From the NCBI RefSeq assembly GCF_900142255.1, contig NZ_FRAF01000023.1, forward strand, positions 1-55,323: a DNA stretch of 55,323 nt. The letters run 5' to 3'. This DNA comes from Alicyclobacillus tolerans (GTDB taxonomy: Bacteria > Bacillota > Bacilli > Alicyclobacillales > Alicyclobacillaceae). Below, one piece after another: positions 1-8,736 of this stretch (positions are counted from its first letter, which is position 1; every line of letters begins with the position of its first letter). Position numbers and translations under genes: made by a program. The notes under the pieces are model-generated. The model did no database searches, was not told the DNA's origin, and saw nothing but the letters and a program-made list of their open reading frames with translations.

Positions 1-1
1 T

Positions 2-241
<240 letters not shown>

Positions 242-252
242 TTGATGAAACT

Positions 253-292
253 GGGGAGTTTTCGATTGATGTTTTTGGGGAATTTTCAATTG
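253..292 (+). repeat. Terminal direct repeats of the IS21-like element
   Basis: Two 16-base imperfect direct repeats are visible at 253-268 (GGGGAGTTTTCGATTG) and 277-292 (GGGGAATTTTCAATTG). They differ at two positions and lie between the istB stop and the presumed element end. Multiple subterminal repeats that bind the transposase are typical of IS21-type ends. Confidence 0.55.
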
Positions 293-301
293 CTCTTGAC
301 A

Positions 302-1473
302 CTAGCGGTACAAACCGGCTTGCGAGTCATCCAGGCCATGATGCAGGAGGAAGTGGATGCGCTCGTCGGTCCCAAGGGAAAGCACAATCCGGAGCGCAAG
401 GCCGTACGGCATGGAAAAGAGAAAGGTTTCGTCATCCTCGGCGGTCGCAAGGTGGCTGTGGAGAAGGTGCGAGTACGCAGCGTGGATGGCCGGGAGATTC
501 CACTCGAGACGTATCAGGCCCTGCAAGATCCGGAGCTGTTGACGCAAGCTGCGTTGGAGCGGATGCTCCATGGACTGTCCACCCGCAACTACGCGTACGG
601 TCTGGAGCCGGTCGGAGAGGAATTGGAGTCCTCTGGTACGAGTAAGAGCTCTGTCAGCCGTCGGTTCATTGTAGCCACGAAGAAGCTGCTGGCTGAGTTG
701 ATGCAAAGGCGCTTGGACAGTCGTAGATACGTGGCCCTCATCATCGACGGCATCGTGATGGCAGAGCACACCGTGGTAGCGGCCCTGGGTATTGACGCAG
801 AGGGCAAGAAGCAGATGCTTGGGGTATGGCACGGAGCCACCGAGAACGCCGCTGTGTGCAAGGCACTCCTATCCGACCTAGTGGAACGTGGCCTGAAGAC
901 CGACGACGGAATTCTGGTCGTAATTGACGGAAGCAAGGCACTGCGGGCGGCGGTGCGAGACGTTCTAGGTGACACGGCGATTGTCCAACGCTGCCAGGTA
1001 CACAAGGAGCTCAATGTTCTGGAGCACCTGCCGGAAAAGCACCGGGATTGGGTAAAGAGGAAGCTGCGTGAGGCTTGGAGCCATGGCAACGAACAGGATG
1101 CACTGGCGTCACTGAGGCGATTGGCTGGCCACCTCGAGAAGAGGAGTACCCCGGTGCTGCGGCAAGTCTGCGAGAGGGCATGGAAGAGACCGTAACGGTC
1201 ATCCGGCTCGGAGTGCCGGAGCTGTTGCGGACGACTCTACGCTCAACCAACGCAATCGAATCAGCGAACGAGAAGGTGCGCATGGCTAGCAGGAACGTAA
1301 AGCGTTGGCAAAACGGTGAACAGGTGCTGCGTTGGGCGGCGGCGGGGTTCCTTGAAGCAGAGAGCAAATTCCGTACCGTGAAAGGCTATCGTCAAATCCC
1401 GGTGCTCATGAAAGCACTACATCAATGTGCGCATCCGGAGCAATACCAGGAAGAATCATCCATAACTGCGTAA
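302..1473 (+). pseudogene. IS256-family transposase, 5'-truncated and frameshifted
   Basis: This is a mutator-type (IS256) DDE transposase. The first part reads from LAVQTGLRVIQ at 302 and includes the two aspartate motifs, IIDGIVMAEH and VVIDGSKALRAAV. Around 1136-1145 the frame slips: residues up to LAGHLEK are in one frame and EEYPGAAASLREGMEETV continues in the next, ending at a TAA at 1473. The third catalytic acid lies in the STNAIESANEK part of the second frame. The N-terminus is missing where the IS21 end abuts. The element is therefore doubly disabled. It looks more G+C-rich than the host genes to its right. Confidence 0.85.
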
Positions 1474-1500
1474 ATTGAAGAAAAAGGCCGTCACGAAAAT

Positions 1501-2865
1501 CTACGAAGAGCGGGACAAGGCGAGGCCAAGGGCTTTGTTCATTTGCGGAGTCAATGCCAGACGCCAGTATCCCTTGCGAGAACCGCTAATATTTCTAGCC
1601 CATTCCTCGGGGATGCCGAGAGAAACCAGTTTCTTGCGCTTCGTTTTAGGTTGCTTCCACTGTTTTAGTAAGCACATCCGAAGCCTCCGGCGTATCCATT
1701 CATCCAGTTCCACAAACACACTTCTCGTCTCTGCCCTTCGGTCATATCCACTCCATCCGTGCAGATACTTGTTGAGTATATCGAGACGTTCTGCCATGGA
1801 TTGACCCCGGCTACGCTTCGTTGTGATTCGGACTTTGTCCTTGAAGCGTTTAAGGGATTTTGAAGATACTCGAACCTTGGGTTGTCGGTGGTGGGTGAAG
1901 GAAAATCCAAGGAACTTGCGTTTCCACGGCCTGTCAACGGCACTTTTCTCCCTGTTTACCTTGAGCTTTAGTCGTCCTTCTACAAATTGGGTAACACTCT
2001 CCATGACTCGTTCTCCAGCTCGTTTACTTCGAACGTAGACGTTACAGTCATCAGCATATCTGACGAATCGGTGGCCTCGTTTCATCAGTTCTCCGTCTAG
2101 GTCATCCAACATAATGTTGGAGAGTAACGGACTCAACGGACCTCCCTGTGGAACCCCCTCTTCGGAGACCACACATACACCGCCAGTCATAACGCCTGCC
2201 TGTAGGTACTTTCTGATGAGCTTGAGGACTCGCTTGTCCTTGACCTTCCGGGCGATTCGTGCCATCAACATGTCATGATTCACTCGATCAAAGAATTGCG
2301 CTAAGTCAACGTCTACTACCCAACGGTATCCCTGCGCGATATAGTTTTGCGCTTGCTGTACTGCATTGTGCTGACTATATCCGGCTCGGAATCCGTAGCT
2401 ATGTGGTGAAAATTCCGGGTCAAAGATGGGTGTTAGTACTTGTTGAAGGGCCTGCTGAATCAGGCGGTCGAGCACCGTGGGCACTCCTAGCAAACGAACA
2501 CCACCGTCTGGTTTCGGGATTTCGACTCGGCGGACAGGCGTCGGTTGGTAGGTACCCTGTAGGAGTTCGCTTCGGATGTTAGCCCATTGTTGCACTAAGA
2601 ACGGGCGAAGTTCTGTGACTTCCATCCCGTCTACGCCGGGCTTACCCTTGTTCTCCTCTACCCGGCGCAAGGCCCCGAGCACGTTTTCGCGCTCTACTAC
2701 CTGTTCCATCAGGTCAATACAACTTTCCTCGCGGGCTGGTTCATTGGGTCGTGCCGGAGAGAAACTCGGCACTTCCTCAGTCCCCCGTGGATTCACCACT
2801 TCTTCCTGAGGATAGCTCCCTGTCGGGATTTTCGGCTGTCTGTGCTTCTCTCTCGAACTTGCCAT
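1501..2865 (-). CDS. ltrA: Group II intron reverse transcriptase/maturase, C-terminally truncated
   Basis: The 454-residue reading frame starts at ATG 2865 behind GTGAGGG. It shows the RT domain with PQGGPLSP (about residues 239-246) and the catalytic YADD (about 270-273), then a maturase region and a C-terminal group II maturase-specific part with RKGYWRLALTPQMNKALGLA. Relatives continue after KALGLA with roughly 25-30 more residues. Here it ends in LSRSS after a sequence change, so the tail has been replaced by DNA of the adjoining IS256-type element. The protein normally helps its host intron splice and retrohome by target-primed reverse transcription. Activity is doubtful because both the tail and the intron 3' end are gone. 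Confidence 0.85.
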   Translation of the reverse strand: MASSREKHRQPKIPTGSYPQEEVVNPRGTEEVPSFSPARPNEPAREESCIDLMEQVVERENVLGALRRVEENKGKPGVDGMEVTELRPFLVQQWANIRSELLQGTYQPTPVRRVEIPKPDGGVRLLGVPTVLDRLIQQALQQVLTPIFDPEFSPHSYGFRAGYSQHNAVQQAQNYIAQGYRWVVDVDLAQFFDRVNHDMLMARIARKVKDKRVLKLIRKYLQAGVMTGGVCVVSEEGVPQGGPLSPLLSNIMLDDLDGELMKRGHRFVRYADDCNVYVRSKRAGERVMESVTQFVEGRLKLKVNREKSAVDRPWKRKFLGFSFTHHRQPKVRVSSKSLKRFKDKVRITTKRSRGQSMAERLDILNKYLHGWSGYDRRAETRSVFVELDEWIRRRLRMCLLKQWKQPKTKRKKLVSLGIPEEWARNISGSRKGYWRLALTPQMNKALGLALSRSS

Positions 2866-3269
2866 AAACAACCCTCACTATCATGTTCGGTCCTTCCCTG
2901 CTTAGACGTCTCTTTGCAGGTACTATGACCTCTGCTGACTTCTGCCGTTCAGCATCGCCTTGCGACGATGGTTACCAGCCTTGCTGGCGTGCCGGCAGAC
3001 CTCCCCGGGTAAGAGCACTGTCTTTCCCTTCATATACCCGCTCCATTTACTTTCAACAGCCTTCGGTAGCAAGGGCTTTGTCTTGTTCTGCAGACTCACC
3101 CAACTGTTGCTAGCCTCAATTGAAGTTCGTGACCCTCGGGCCGAAGGTTTGCCGCCGCCTTCCTTCAGATTCCACCTTACGGAGGACACCCTTGACTTAA
3201 GCTAATGGCTACTGCTACCTTCACCATTCCGGACTTTCACCGTATAGATAGCGCCCATGCCGGGCGCAC
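1510..3269 (-). mobile_element. Group II intron (class C-like), 3' part missing
   Basis: On the minus strand the element begins at 3269 with GTGCGCCCGGCATGGGCGC, matching the GUGYG 5' boundary and the GCCCGGCAUGGG start of class C bacterial group II introns. About 400 bases of ribozyme domains precede an ORF for a reverse transcriptase/maturase. It sits 5 bases behind an 11-bp hairpin, as expected for class C introns, which insert behind terminator stems. No domain V (GAGCCG...CGGTTC type hairpin) is found after the ORF. The sequence turns into IS256-type DNA near 1500-1520. The intron therefore cannot splice in cis unless the lost end lies beyond the IS elements, and the left limit given is approximate. 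Confidence 0.85.
2866..3269 (-). ncRNA. 5' ribozyme domains (I-IV) of the group II intron
   Basis: This non-coding stretch lies between the intron 5' boundary and the reverse transcriptase start. It carries the expected class C opening, GTGCGCCCGGCATGGGCGC, followed by TACGGTGAAAGTCCGGAATGG. Two small ORFs cross it in either orientation but show no protein character and no ribosome-binding site, so I treat the segment as structured RNA only. Confidence 0.75.
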
Positions 3270-3274
3270 AGAAT

Positions 3275-3299
3275 GGCTGTCGAGACTTTCTCGACAGCC
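3275..3299 (-). terminator. Distal hairpin behind rpsI, target of the group II intron
   Basis: There is a perfect 11-bp stem (GGCTGTCGAGA / TCTCGACAGCC) with a 3-base loop. On the minus strand it is followed by ATTCT and then the intron boundary at 3269. The short T-rich tail has apparently been split by the intron. Confidence 0.7.
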
Positions 3300-3300
3300 T

Positions 3301-3324
3301 GAAAAAGAGAGCCTCTGGCTCTCT
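3301..3324 (-). terminator. Rho-independent terminator of the truA-rplM-rpsI end
   Basis: On the minus strand an 8-bp perfect stem, AGAGAGCC / GGCTCTCT with loop AGA, is followed directly by TTTTTC. It lies 25 bases behind the rpsI stop and closes the ribosomal super-operon. Confidence 0.9.
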
Positions 3325-3349
3325 ATTGTTGGAAAAATTATGTTTACGA

Positions 3350-3742
3350 TTAGCGCTTTGAAAATTGAGGTGCACGGCGTGCAGCCTTCAAACCATACTT
3401 CTTACGTTCCTTCATACGTGCGTCACGAGTTAACATACCCGCTTTTTTGAGAACAGGACGCAATTCTGGATCTACTCTCAAGAGAGCACGAGCGATACCA
3501 TGACGAATAGCACCAGCCTGACCTGAAATGCCTCCACCATAAACGTTAGCAATCACGTTATAGCGTCCAAGCGTATCTGTGAGCATCAGGGGTTGCTTAA
3601 CAATCAGCTTTAAGGTTTCTAGTCCAAAATAATCGTCCATTTCCCGATTATTAATACGAATCTCACCATCACCAGGCATCAACCGAACGCGAGCGACGGA
3701 GTGCTTACGACGTCCGGTTCCCCAATATTGTAATTGAGCCAC
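3350..3742 (-). CDS. rpsI: 30S ribosomal protein S9 (uS9)
   Basis: This 130-residue protein has the full uS9 fold. It begins [16 protein letters not shown] and ends with the characteristic basic C-terminal tail, [16 protein letters not shown], whose last residues reach the ribosomal P site and contact tRNA. The start is GTG, chosen because AAGGAGGGG lies 7 bases upstream and the length equals that of B. subtilis S9. It follows rplM by 17 bases, the universal rplM-rpsI pair, and is the last gene before the tandem terminators. Confidence 0.97.
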   Translation of the reverse strand: MAQLQYWGTGRRKHSVARVRLMPGDGEIRINNREMDDYFGLETLKLIVKQPLMLTDTLGRYNVIANVYGGGISGQAGAIRHGIARALLRVDPELRPVLKKAGMLTRDARMKERKKYGLKAARRAPQFSKR

Positions 3743-3759
3743 CTATAGTCCCCTCCTTA

Positions 3760-4197
3760 TCACTTCGTCAGTTGATATGGTTCCGGTTTCTGAGCGGCAT
3801 GCGGATGCTCCGGACCCACGTAAAGACGCAATTTAGTCAGTTGCTGTCTTCCCAGCGATGTATGTGGCAACATACCACGAACTGCAAAATACAGAACTCG
3901 CTCAGGATGTTTCTTTAACAAATCGACCGCACGCACTTCCTTGAGTCCACCAGGATAGCCGGAGTGGCGGCGATATAATTTCTTTTGTAACTTACGACCT
4001 GTGAATACTACTTTTTCAACATTTGTTACTACAACAAAGTCACCAGTATCCACATGCGGCGTAAACTCAGGTTTATGTTTGCCGCGTAATAGCTTTGCTA
4101 TTTCTGTGGCCAAGCGGCCTACCCGCCAGCCGGTTGCATCTATTAACAACCATTTACGTTCCACAGCGTTCGGTTTCGCCATGTACGTCGTTCGCAT
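3760..4197 (-). CDS. rplM: 50S ribosomal protein L13 (uL13)
   Basis: This 145-residue protein, equal in length to B. subtilis L13, begins [20 protein letters not shown]. It contains [16 protein letters not shown], the [11 protein letters not shown] segment and the [11 protein letters not shown] motif near the C-terminus. L13 is an early assembly protein of the large subunit bound to domain II of 23S rRNA. The ATG is preceded by GGGAGG at 7 bases. Its leader contains a 9-bp hairpin (see 4233-4256), and it is read together with rpsI. Confidence 0.97.
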   Translation of the reverse strand: MRTTYMAKPNAVERKWLLIDATGWRVGRLATEIAKLLRGKHKPEFTPHVDTGDFVVVTNVEKVVFTGRKLQKKLYRRHSGYPGGLKEVRAVDLLKKHPERVLYFAVRGMLPHTSLGRQQLTKLRLYVGPEHPHAAQKPEPYQLTK

Positions 4198-4232
4198 ATG
4201 AGTCCCTCCCGAAAACGGTTCATGCTAATCAA

Positions 4233-4256
4233 CCACTTTAACGGGGCTTAAAGTGG
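4233..4256 (-). promoter_or_regulatory. Stem-loop in the rplM leader
   Basis: There is a perfect 9-bp stem, CCACTTTAA / TTAAAGTGG, with loop GCCCCG on the minus strand, between truA and rplM. No T-run follows, so it does not look like a plain terminator. Bacilli are known to carry a regulatory L13 leader in front of rplM, but I cannot confirm that this is one. It could also be a processing site. Confidence 0.4.
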
Positions 4257-4278
4257 GCAGAATGCACTAATCCTCAGT

Positions 4279-5052
4279 TTACTCAAAACCTTGCTTAACT
4301 GCAAGCCATAAATTCGATTCTTCATAATAAACCTGCCAAAGTGCCAAACCAGACGGCGGTGCAGTCCATCCAGCAGTCCTTCTGTCACATGCTTGAATAG
4401 ACTTTATAACTTGTTGTTCTGTAAATTTACCTTGCCCAACCATAAGAAGAGTCCCCGCAATGATACGAACCATATTTTGTAAAAATCCATTTCCAGTTAC
4501 ATAAAGTGACACGTATGATCCAGATTCCTTCACACTGATATCAAAAATCGTTCGTATCTTATCTTCTACTAGAGTAGAAGCCGCACAAAAACTGGTAAAA
4601 TCGTGCGTACCTACCAAATGGCAAGCCGCCTCACGCATTTTTTGCAAATCTAGACGACCTGGTGAATGACATGTAAAACGATGGGTAAAAATATCTGCAA
4701 CTGGAGCAGTTTGAAAGGTATATCGATAGGTTTTGCCTACAGCAGAAAATCTTGAGTGAAACTGATCTGTAGCTTCTTCTGCATGAATGGCAATCAGATC
4801 GGGCGGTAAAATGCGCCGCAATACGTACGGATATTTTTCAACTGGTGGACCATGCTCCTGATCCCAATGAACGACTTGTTCACGAGCATGAACACCTGCA
4901 TCAGTTCTCCCGGAACCGTGGATAAGTACAGGTGCTGCAGTCACCCTGGATAAACAGGCTTCCAACTCACCCTGTACAGTACGCAAGTTATTCTGTCGTG
5001 CAAATCCATGAAAATTCGTTCCATCATAGGCAATCAGTAGTTTCACTCGCAT
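4279..5052 (-). CDS. truA: tRNA pseudouridine(38-40) synthase TruA
   Basis: This 257-residue enzyme isomerises uridines 38, 39 and 40 in the anticodon stem of many tRNAs. The catalytic aspartate lies in GRTDAGVHA (about residues 48-56, D51). Further family segments are YRYTFQ, HDFTSFC and NGFLQNMVRIIAGTLL. The ATG has AGGTG at 7 bases, immediately behind the T-run of a hairpin (5064-5094). In B. subtilis truA follows ecfT, but here the ECF transporter genes are absent and truA is separated from rplQ by two tandem terminator-like hairpins. Confidence 0.96.
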   Translation of the reverse strand: MRVKLLIAYDGTNFHGFARQNNLRTVQGELEACLSRVTAAPVLIHGSGRTDAGVHAREQVVHWDQEHGPPVEKYPYVLRRILPPDLIAIHAEEATDQFHSRFSAVGKTYRYTFQTAPVADIFTHRFTCHSPGRLDLQKMREAACHLVGTHDFTSFCAASTLVEDKIRTIFDISVKESGSYVSLYVTGNGFLQNMVRIIAGTLLMVGQGKFTEQQVIKSIQACDRRTAGWTAPPSGLALWQVYYEESNLWLAVKQGFE

Positions 5053-5063
5053 ACAGTCACACC

Positions 5064-5094
5064 TAAAAAATCATTGTCCCCAAGCGGGGACAAG
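5064..5094 (-). terminator. Second rplQ-truA hairpin, terminator-like
   Basis: On the minus strand a perfect stem, TTGTCCCC / GGGGACAA with loop GCTT, is followed by TGATTTTTT. The T-run ends directly before the AGGTG ribosome-binding site of truA, so the hairpin could control transcription into truA. Confidence 0.75.
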
Positions 5095-5104
5095 TATCAT
5101 CTCA

Positions 5105-5178
5105 AGAAAAAAGTCTTGTCCGAAACAAATAGGCAACAGTTAACCAACTGACTGATTCATCCTATCTGTCCCGGACAA
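5105..5178 (-). terminator. First rplQ-truA hairpin, long branched terminator
   Basis: Starting 4 bases behind the rplQ stop, the arms TTGTCCG / CGGACAA and ACAGATAGG / CCTATTTGT pair (one G-U). They enclose a small CAGTT-GGTT-AACTG hairpin and are followed by GACTTTTTTC. The 3' arm, GGACAAG, can alternatively pair with CTTGTCC of the next hairpin. Confidence 0.7.
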
Positions 5179-5182
5179 CATT

Positions 5183-5548
5183 TTATCGAACTAATTCCAG
5201 CAAAACCATTGGCGCAGCGTCGCCACGTCTTGGGCCAATTTTCGTTATGCGGGTATAGCCACCATTGCGATCAGCAAAGCGTGGAGCCAATTCAGAAAAC
5301 AACTTTTGAATAGCGTCCTGATCTGCTGTCTCATTCAGAAACTCTCGACGAACATAAGCCGCAACCTGACGGCGTGCATGCAAGTCGCCACGTTTTGCCA
5401 GCGTAATTAATTTTTCAGCAATCGATCGTAACTCTTTGGCTTTTGCTTCAGTTGTTTGAATCCGCTCATACAAGAACAAATCGGTGACCAGAGAACGAAA
5501 GAGCGCTTTACGAGCCGAAGACGTTCTCCCTAATTTACGGTATGGCAC
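5183..5548 (-). CDS. rplQ: 50S ribosomal protein L17 (bL17)
   Basis: This 121-residue protein begins [20 protein letters not shown] and ends with [20 protein letters not shown], both diagnostic for bL17, which lies near the exit tunnel of the large subunit. I chose the GTG at 5548 because GGAGGG sits 7-8 bases upstream and the length then matches the family. A longer upstream frame exists but has no homology. It is the last gene of the alpha operon behind rpoA and is followed at once by a terminator-like hairpin. Confidence 0.96.
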   Translation of the reverse strand: MPYRKLGRTSSARKALFRSLVTDLFLYERIQTTEAKAKELRSIAEKLITLAKRGDLHARRQVAAYVRREFLNETADQDAIQKLFSELAPRFADRNGGYTRITKIGPRRGDAAPMVLLELVR

Positions 5549-5655
5549 CTTAAACCCTCCTTCACTCAGCGAGTTTAATGAAAACAAGTACTGCACATCT
5601 TATATTGTCGATCTCGTCTAATGAATTTGTTAAAACATCATCTACCTGCAATCGA

Positions 5656-6594
5656 TCAATCTTCTTGACGCAAATGCAAGCCAAGAGCTTCTAGCTTTTC
5701 TATAACCTCTTCTAATGACTTGCGACCCAAATTACGTACTTTCATCATCTCATCTTCTGAACGCGCACAAAGTTCCGCTACCGTATTGATACCAGCTCGT
5801 TTGAGGCAATTATAAGAACGCACCGACAAATCAAGCTCTTCAATGGGCATATCCATGACTCGCTCATTTGTGCTCTCTTCTTTTTCAACTGCAAGCTCGT
5901 GACCGCGCCCCGAATCAGACAAACCTGTGAACAGAGAAAGATGCTCAACCAAAATACGAGAAGCAATTGAAACAGCTTCATCCGGTTGCACTGACCCGTC
6001 CGTCCACACTTCCAGCGTTAGCTTGTCATAGTCTGTGATTTGTCCAACCCGTGTATTTTCAACGGTAAAGTTCACCCGAGTGATGGGAGAGTACAAAGAG
6101 TCAATAGGGATGACTCCTATCTCTTGCTCATCCATCTTGTTGCGATTGGCTGGATGGTAACCACGTCCCCGTCCTGCACGTAATTCAGCATAAATTCTTC
6201 CACCTTCAGTTAAAGTGGCAATGTGCATTTCAGGATCGATGATATCCACGTCCGAATCTGCTCGAATGTCTCCTGCTGTCACAGGGCCCGGTTCATTCGC
6301 GTCGATGACTAATAATTTTTCCTCGTCGGAGTGAATCTTTAACGAGAGGCGCTTCAGATTCAGAATGATTTCGGTCGTATCCTCAACCACACCAGGCACT
6401 GTGGAGAATTCATGCAAAACTCCCTCTATTTTCACCGAGCGCACCGCCGCGCCCGGGATAGAGGAGAGCAGAATGCGACGCAGTGAATTCCCCAGTGTCG
6501 TTCCATAACCCCGCTCAAGCGGCTCTACGACAAACTTGCCATACGTCGGGCTGTGTTCGACCGTCTGAATGCTGGGCTTCTCCATTTCGATCAT
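5656..6594 (-). CDS. rpoA: DNA-directed RNA polymerase alpha subunit
   Basis: This 312-residue subunit has the N-terminal dimerisation domain ([20 protein letters not shown], with the RRILLSS core) up to about residue 230. A flexible linker follows, and the C-terminal domain (about 245-312) carries [19 protein letters not shown] and [11 protein letters not shown], which bind UP elements and activators. The alpha dimer nucleates assembly of beta and beta'. The ATG is preceded by GGAGGG. It lies between rpsD and rplQ, the usual alpha-operon order. Confidence 0.98.
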   Translation of the reverse strand: MIEMEKPSIQTVEHSPTYGKFVVEPLERGYGTTLGNSLRRILLSSIPGAAVRSVKIEGVLHEFSTVPGVVEDTTEIILNLKRLSLKIHSDEEKLLVIDANEPGPVTAGDIRADSDVDIIDPEMHIATLTEGGRIYAELRAGRGRGYHPANRNKMDEQEIGVIPIDSLYSPITRVNFTVENTRVGQITDYDKLTLEVWTDGSVQPDEAVSIASRILVEHLSLFTGLSDSGRGHELAVEKEESTNERVMDMPIEELDLSVRSYNCLKRAGINTVAELCARSEDEMMKVRNLGRKSLEEVIEKLEALGLHLRQED

Positions 6595-6643
6595 CCGATA
6601 CCCTCCTCTTCGACGCTGCAGATTGACCGTCCAATCAACTTAA

Positions 6644-7270
6644 TTATCTCGAGTAATGTTCAACGATCATCTGTTCAGCAACCGGTGTGTCAATTTCATC
6701 ACGCACAGGCTTGCGCAAAACTTTTGCTTGCGCCTTCTCGGCGTCAAATTCCAACCACTGTGGAATGGTTTTGCTGGCTGCAGCTTCAAGCAGTTCCTTA
6801 ATACGGGTAAGACCCGCACTCTTTTCTGCAACAGCGACAACATCTCCAGGACGAAGCAAATAGGATGGTATGTCTACGCGCCGACCATTTACCAAAATAT
6901 GTCCATGTCGAACAATTTGGCGAGCTTCAGCACGAGAAGCCCCCAACCCAATGCGATGGACAACATTGTCCAGGCGGCTCTCTAAGATGGCGAGCAAATT
7001 CTCACCTGTGACGCCACTATGACGTGCTGCTTCTTCAAAATAGCGTTCAAACTGCTTTTCCATAACACCATAAAAACGTCTTGCCTTTTGCTTTTCACGC
7101 AATTGCATACCATACTCTGACGACTTTTTACGTCCCTGACCGTGTTGTCCAGGCGGAAACGGGCGCTTGTCGACACCGCATTTCTCGCTGTAACACCGCT
7201 CACCTTTCAAGTAGAGCTTAATACCCTCACGGCGGCAAAGACGACAAACTGGACCGGTGTATCTTGCCAT
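6644..7270 (-). CDS. rpsD: 30S ribosomal protein S4 (uS4), zinc-binding form
   Basis: This 208-residue primary-binding protein nucleates assembly of the 16S 5' domain. Cysteines 9, 12, 26 and 31 (CRLC and CYSEKC) form the zinc-finger version of the N-terminus. B. subtilis S4 lacks these cysteines. The S4 RNA-binding domain is seen as [20 protein letters not shown] and [13 protein letters not shown]. Here rpsD lies inside the alpha operon between rpsK and rpoA, whereas in B. subtilis it is a separate gene with its own autoregulated leader. Confidence 0.97.
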   Translation of the reverse strand: MARYTGPVCRLCRREGIKLYLKGERCYSEKCGVDKRPFPPGQHGQGRKKSSEYGMQLREKQKARRFYGVMEKQFERYFEEAARHSGVTGENLLAILESRLDNVVHRIGLGASRAEARQIVRHGHILVNGRRVDIPSYLLRPGDVVAVAEKSAGLTRIKELLEAAASKTIPQWLEFDAEKAQAKVLRKPVRDEIDTPVAEQMIVEHYSR

Positions 7271-7367
7271 TCTAGTCTTGACACCTCCATAATTGCTTAT
7301 ACAAATTCATGCATAATTTTTTAATAACTGTCTATCATAATACGTTCTTCGTAAGACTTGTTCTAAA

Positions 7368-7781
7368 TTACACGCGGCGACGTTTGGGTGGACGGCAACC
7401 ATTATGCGGAATTGGCGTAACGTCGCGAATACCACTTACCTCTAGACCAGCAGCTTGAAGTGAACGAATGGCTGCTTCACGACCAGCGCCAGGACCTTTT
7501 ACAGAAACTTCCACTTGCTTCATGCCATGTTCCATTGCTGTGCGCGCAGCTGCCTCAGCCGCCATCTGGGCAGCAAAAGGTGTGCTTTTACGCGAGCCCT
7601 TAAATCCAACATTGCCAGCACTCGACCAAGAAATTACATTACCTGCAAGATCGGTGATGGATACAATTGTGTTATTGAATGTGGAGCGGACGTGCGCGAC
7701 ACCCACCTCGACATTTTTTCTGTCACGGCGCCGGGTGCGCGGCGCCGGCCCGCCTTTACGTTGTTGCTTGACCTTCGCCAT
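7368..7781 (-). CDS. rpsK: 30S ribosomal protein S11 (uS11)
   Basis: This 137-residue protein of the small-subunit platform forms part of the mRNA exit region with S7. It contains [33 protein letters not shown] and the C-terminal [15 protein letters not shown] motif typical of uS11, after a basic N-terminal tail. The ATG follows AAGGAGGAG closely. It follows rpsM by 15 bases. Behind it, 97 A/T-rich bases precede rpsD; I see no hairpin with a clear role there. Confidence 0.97.
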   Translation of the reverse strand: MAKVKQQRKGGPAPRTRRRDRKNVEVGVAHVRSTFNNTIVSITDLAGNVISWSSAGNVGFKGSRKSTPFAAQMAAEAAARTAMEHGMKQVEVSVKGPGAGREAAIRSLQAAGLEVSGIRDVTPIPHNGCRPPKRRRV

Positions 7782-7796
7782 TTGTCACACTCCTCC

Positions 7797-8165
7797 TTAC
7801 TTCTTCTTACCTGCAACGGTACGACGTGGACCTTTGCGCGTACGTGCATTTGTCTTTGTACGCTGACCGCGCACAGGCAATCCGCGGCGATGACGATAGC
7901 CGCGATAACATCCAATTTCAACTAAACGTTTGATGTTTAGAGCAATTTCGCGACGAAGATCGCCTTCAACTTTAATGTTCTTGTCAATATAATCACGCAG
8001 TTGTACGACTTCGTCCTCCGTCAAATCTTTCACTCGACGGTTAGGATCAATGCCGGTAGCCTGCAAAATTTTGTTTGAGGTTGTCCGGCCAATACCATAA
8101 ATATAAGTCAGGCCAATTTCAACGCGCTTATCGCGCGGCAAGTCAACACCTGCAATACGGGCCAT
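7797..8165 (-). CDS. rpsM: 30S ribosomal protein S13 (uS13)
   Basis: This 122-residue protein of the small-subunit head reaches the P-site tRNA with its tail and bridges to L5. It begins [20 protein letters not shown] and carries YGIGRTTS and [20 protein letters not shown]. The ATG at 8165 is supported by GGAGGT 11 bases upstream and by the family N-terminus. The frame stays open for 30 more codons upstream but without homology. The 131-base gap toward rpmJ contains two small G+C-rich hairpins. Confidence 0.97.
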   Translation of the reverse strand: MARIAGVDLPRDKRVEIGLTYIYGIGRTTSNKILQATGIDPNRRVKDLTEDEVVQLRDYIDKNIKVEGDLRREIALNIKRLVEIGCYRGYRHRRGLPVRGQRTKTNARTRKGPRRTVAGKKK

Positions 8166-8296
8166 GCCAATCGTCCACCTCCAAGATTCAATGAGAAAAT
8201 CTATATTGAAAACATGGAAACAGCCCCGTAATCGGGCAGCCGCGCTGCTATCCATGAATCAAGCAGAGCTAAGGTTGATACAAAATTGAAGCTAAA

Positions 8297-8437
<141 letters not shown>

Positions 8438-8517
8438 CTATCATCAGTTTCTATGAAACTGTGTCATAACTCACTCGCCAAATGATAACGTAAAATCACT
8501 TTACAAGCCAGACTTCA

Positions 8518-8736
8518 TTATTTGTAACGATAGGTAATTCTACCACGACTTAAATCATATGGCGATAATTCAACAGTAACGCGATCGCCAGGAAGAATTT
8601 TAATATAATGCATGCGTATTTTACCAGAGACATGGGCAAGTATCTTGTGACCATTCTCTAACTCAACACGAAACATTGCATTGGGTAGGGGCTCGATAAC
8701 CTTGCCTTCTACTTCAATCACATCATCCTTAGCCAT
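8518..8736 (-). CDS. infA: Translation initiation factor IF-1
   Basis: This 72-residue single S1/OB-fold protein occupies the ribosomal A site during initiation with IF-2 and IF-3. It begins [20 protein letters not shown] and ends [15 protein letters not shown], almost identical to B. subtilis IF-1 in length and sequence. The start at 8736 overlaps the end of the upstream KOW-domain gene by 8 bases, with the GGAGGAG site lying inside that gene, so the two are probably translationally coupled. Confidence 0.97.
   Translation of the reverse strand: MAKDDVIEVEGKVIEPLPNAMFRVELENGHKILAHVSGKIRMHYIKILPGDRVTVELSPYDLSRGRITYRYK

Noticed and set aside
302-1089. Long minus-strand frames opposite the IS256 transposase
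   Set aside because: They mirror the G+C-rich transposase codons and have no start signals or domain features.
2883-3189. Small ORFs on both strands in the group II intron 5' region
   Set aside because: They cross ribozyme sequence, lack binding sites and have no protein character.
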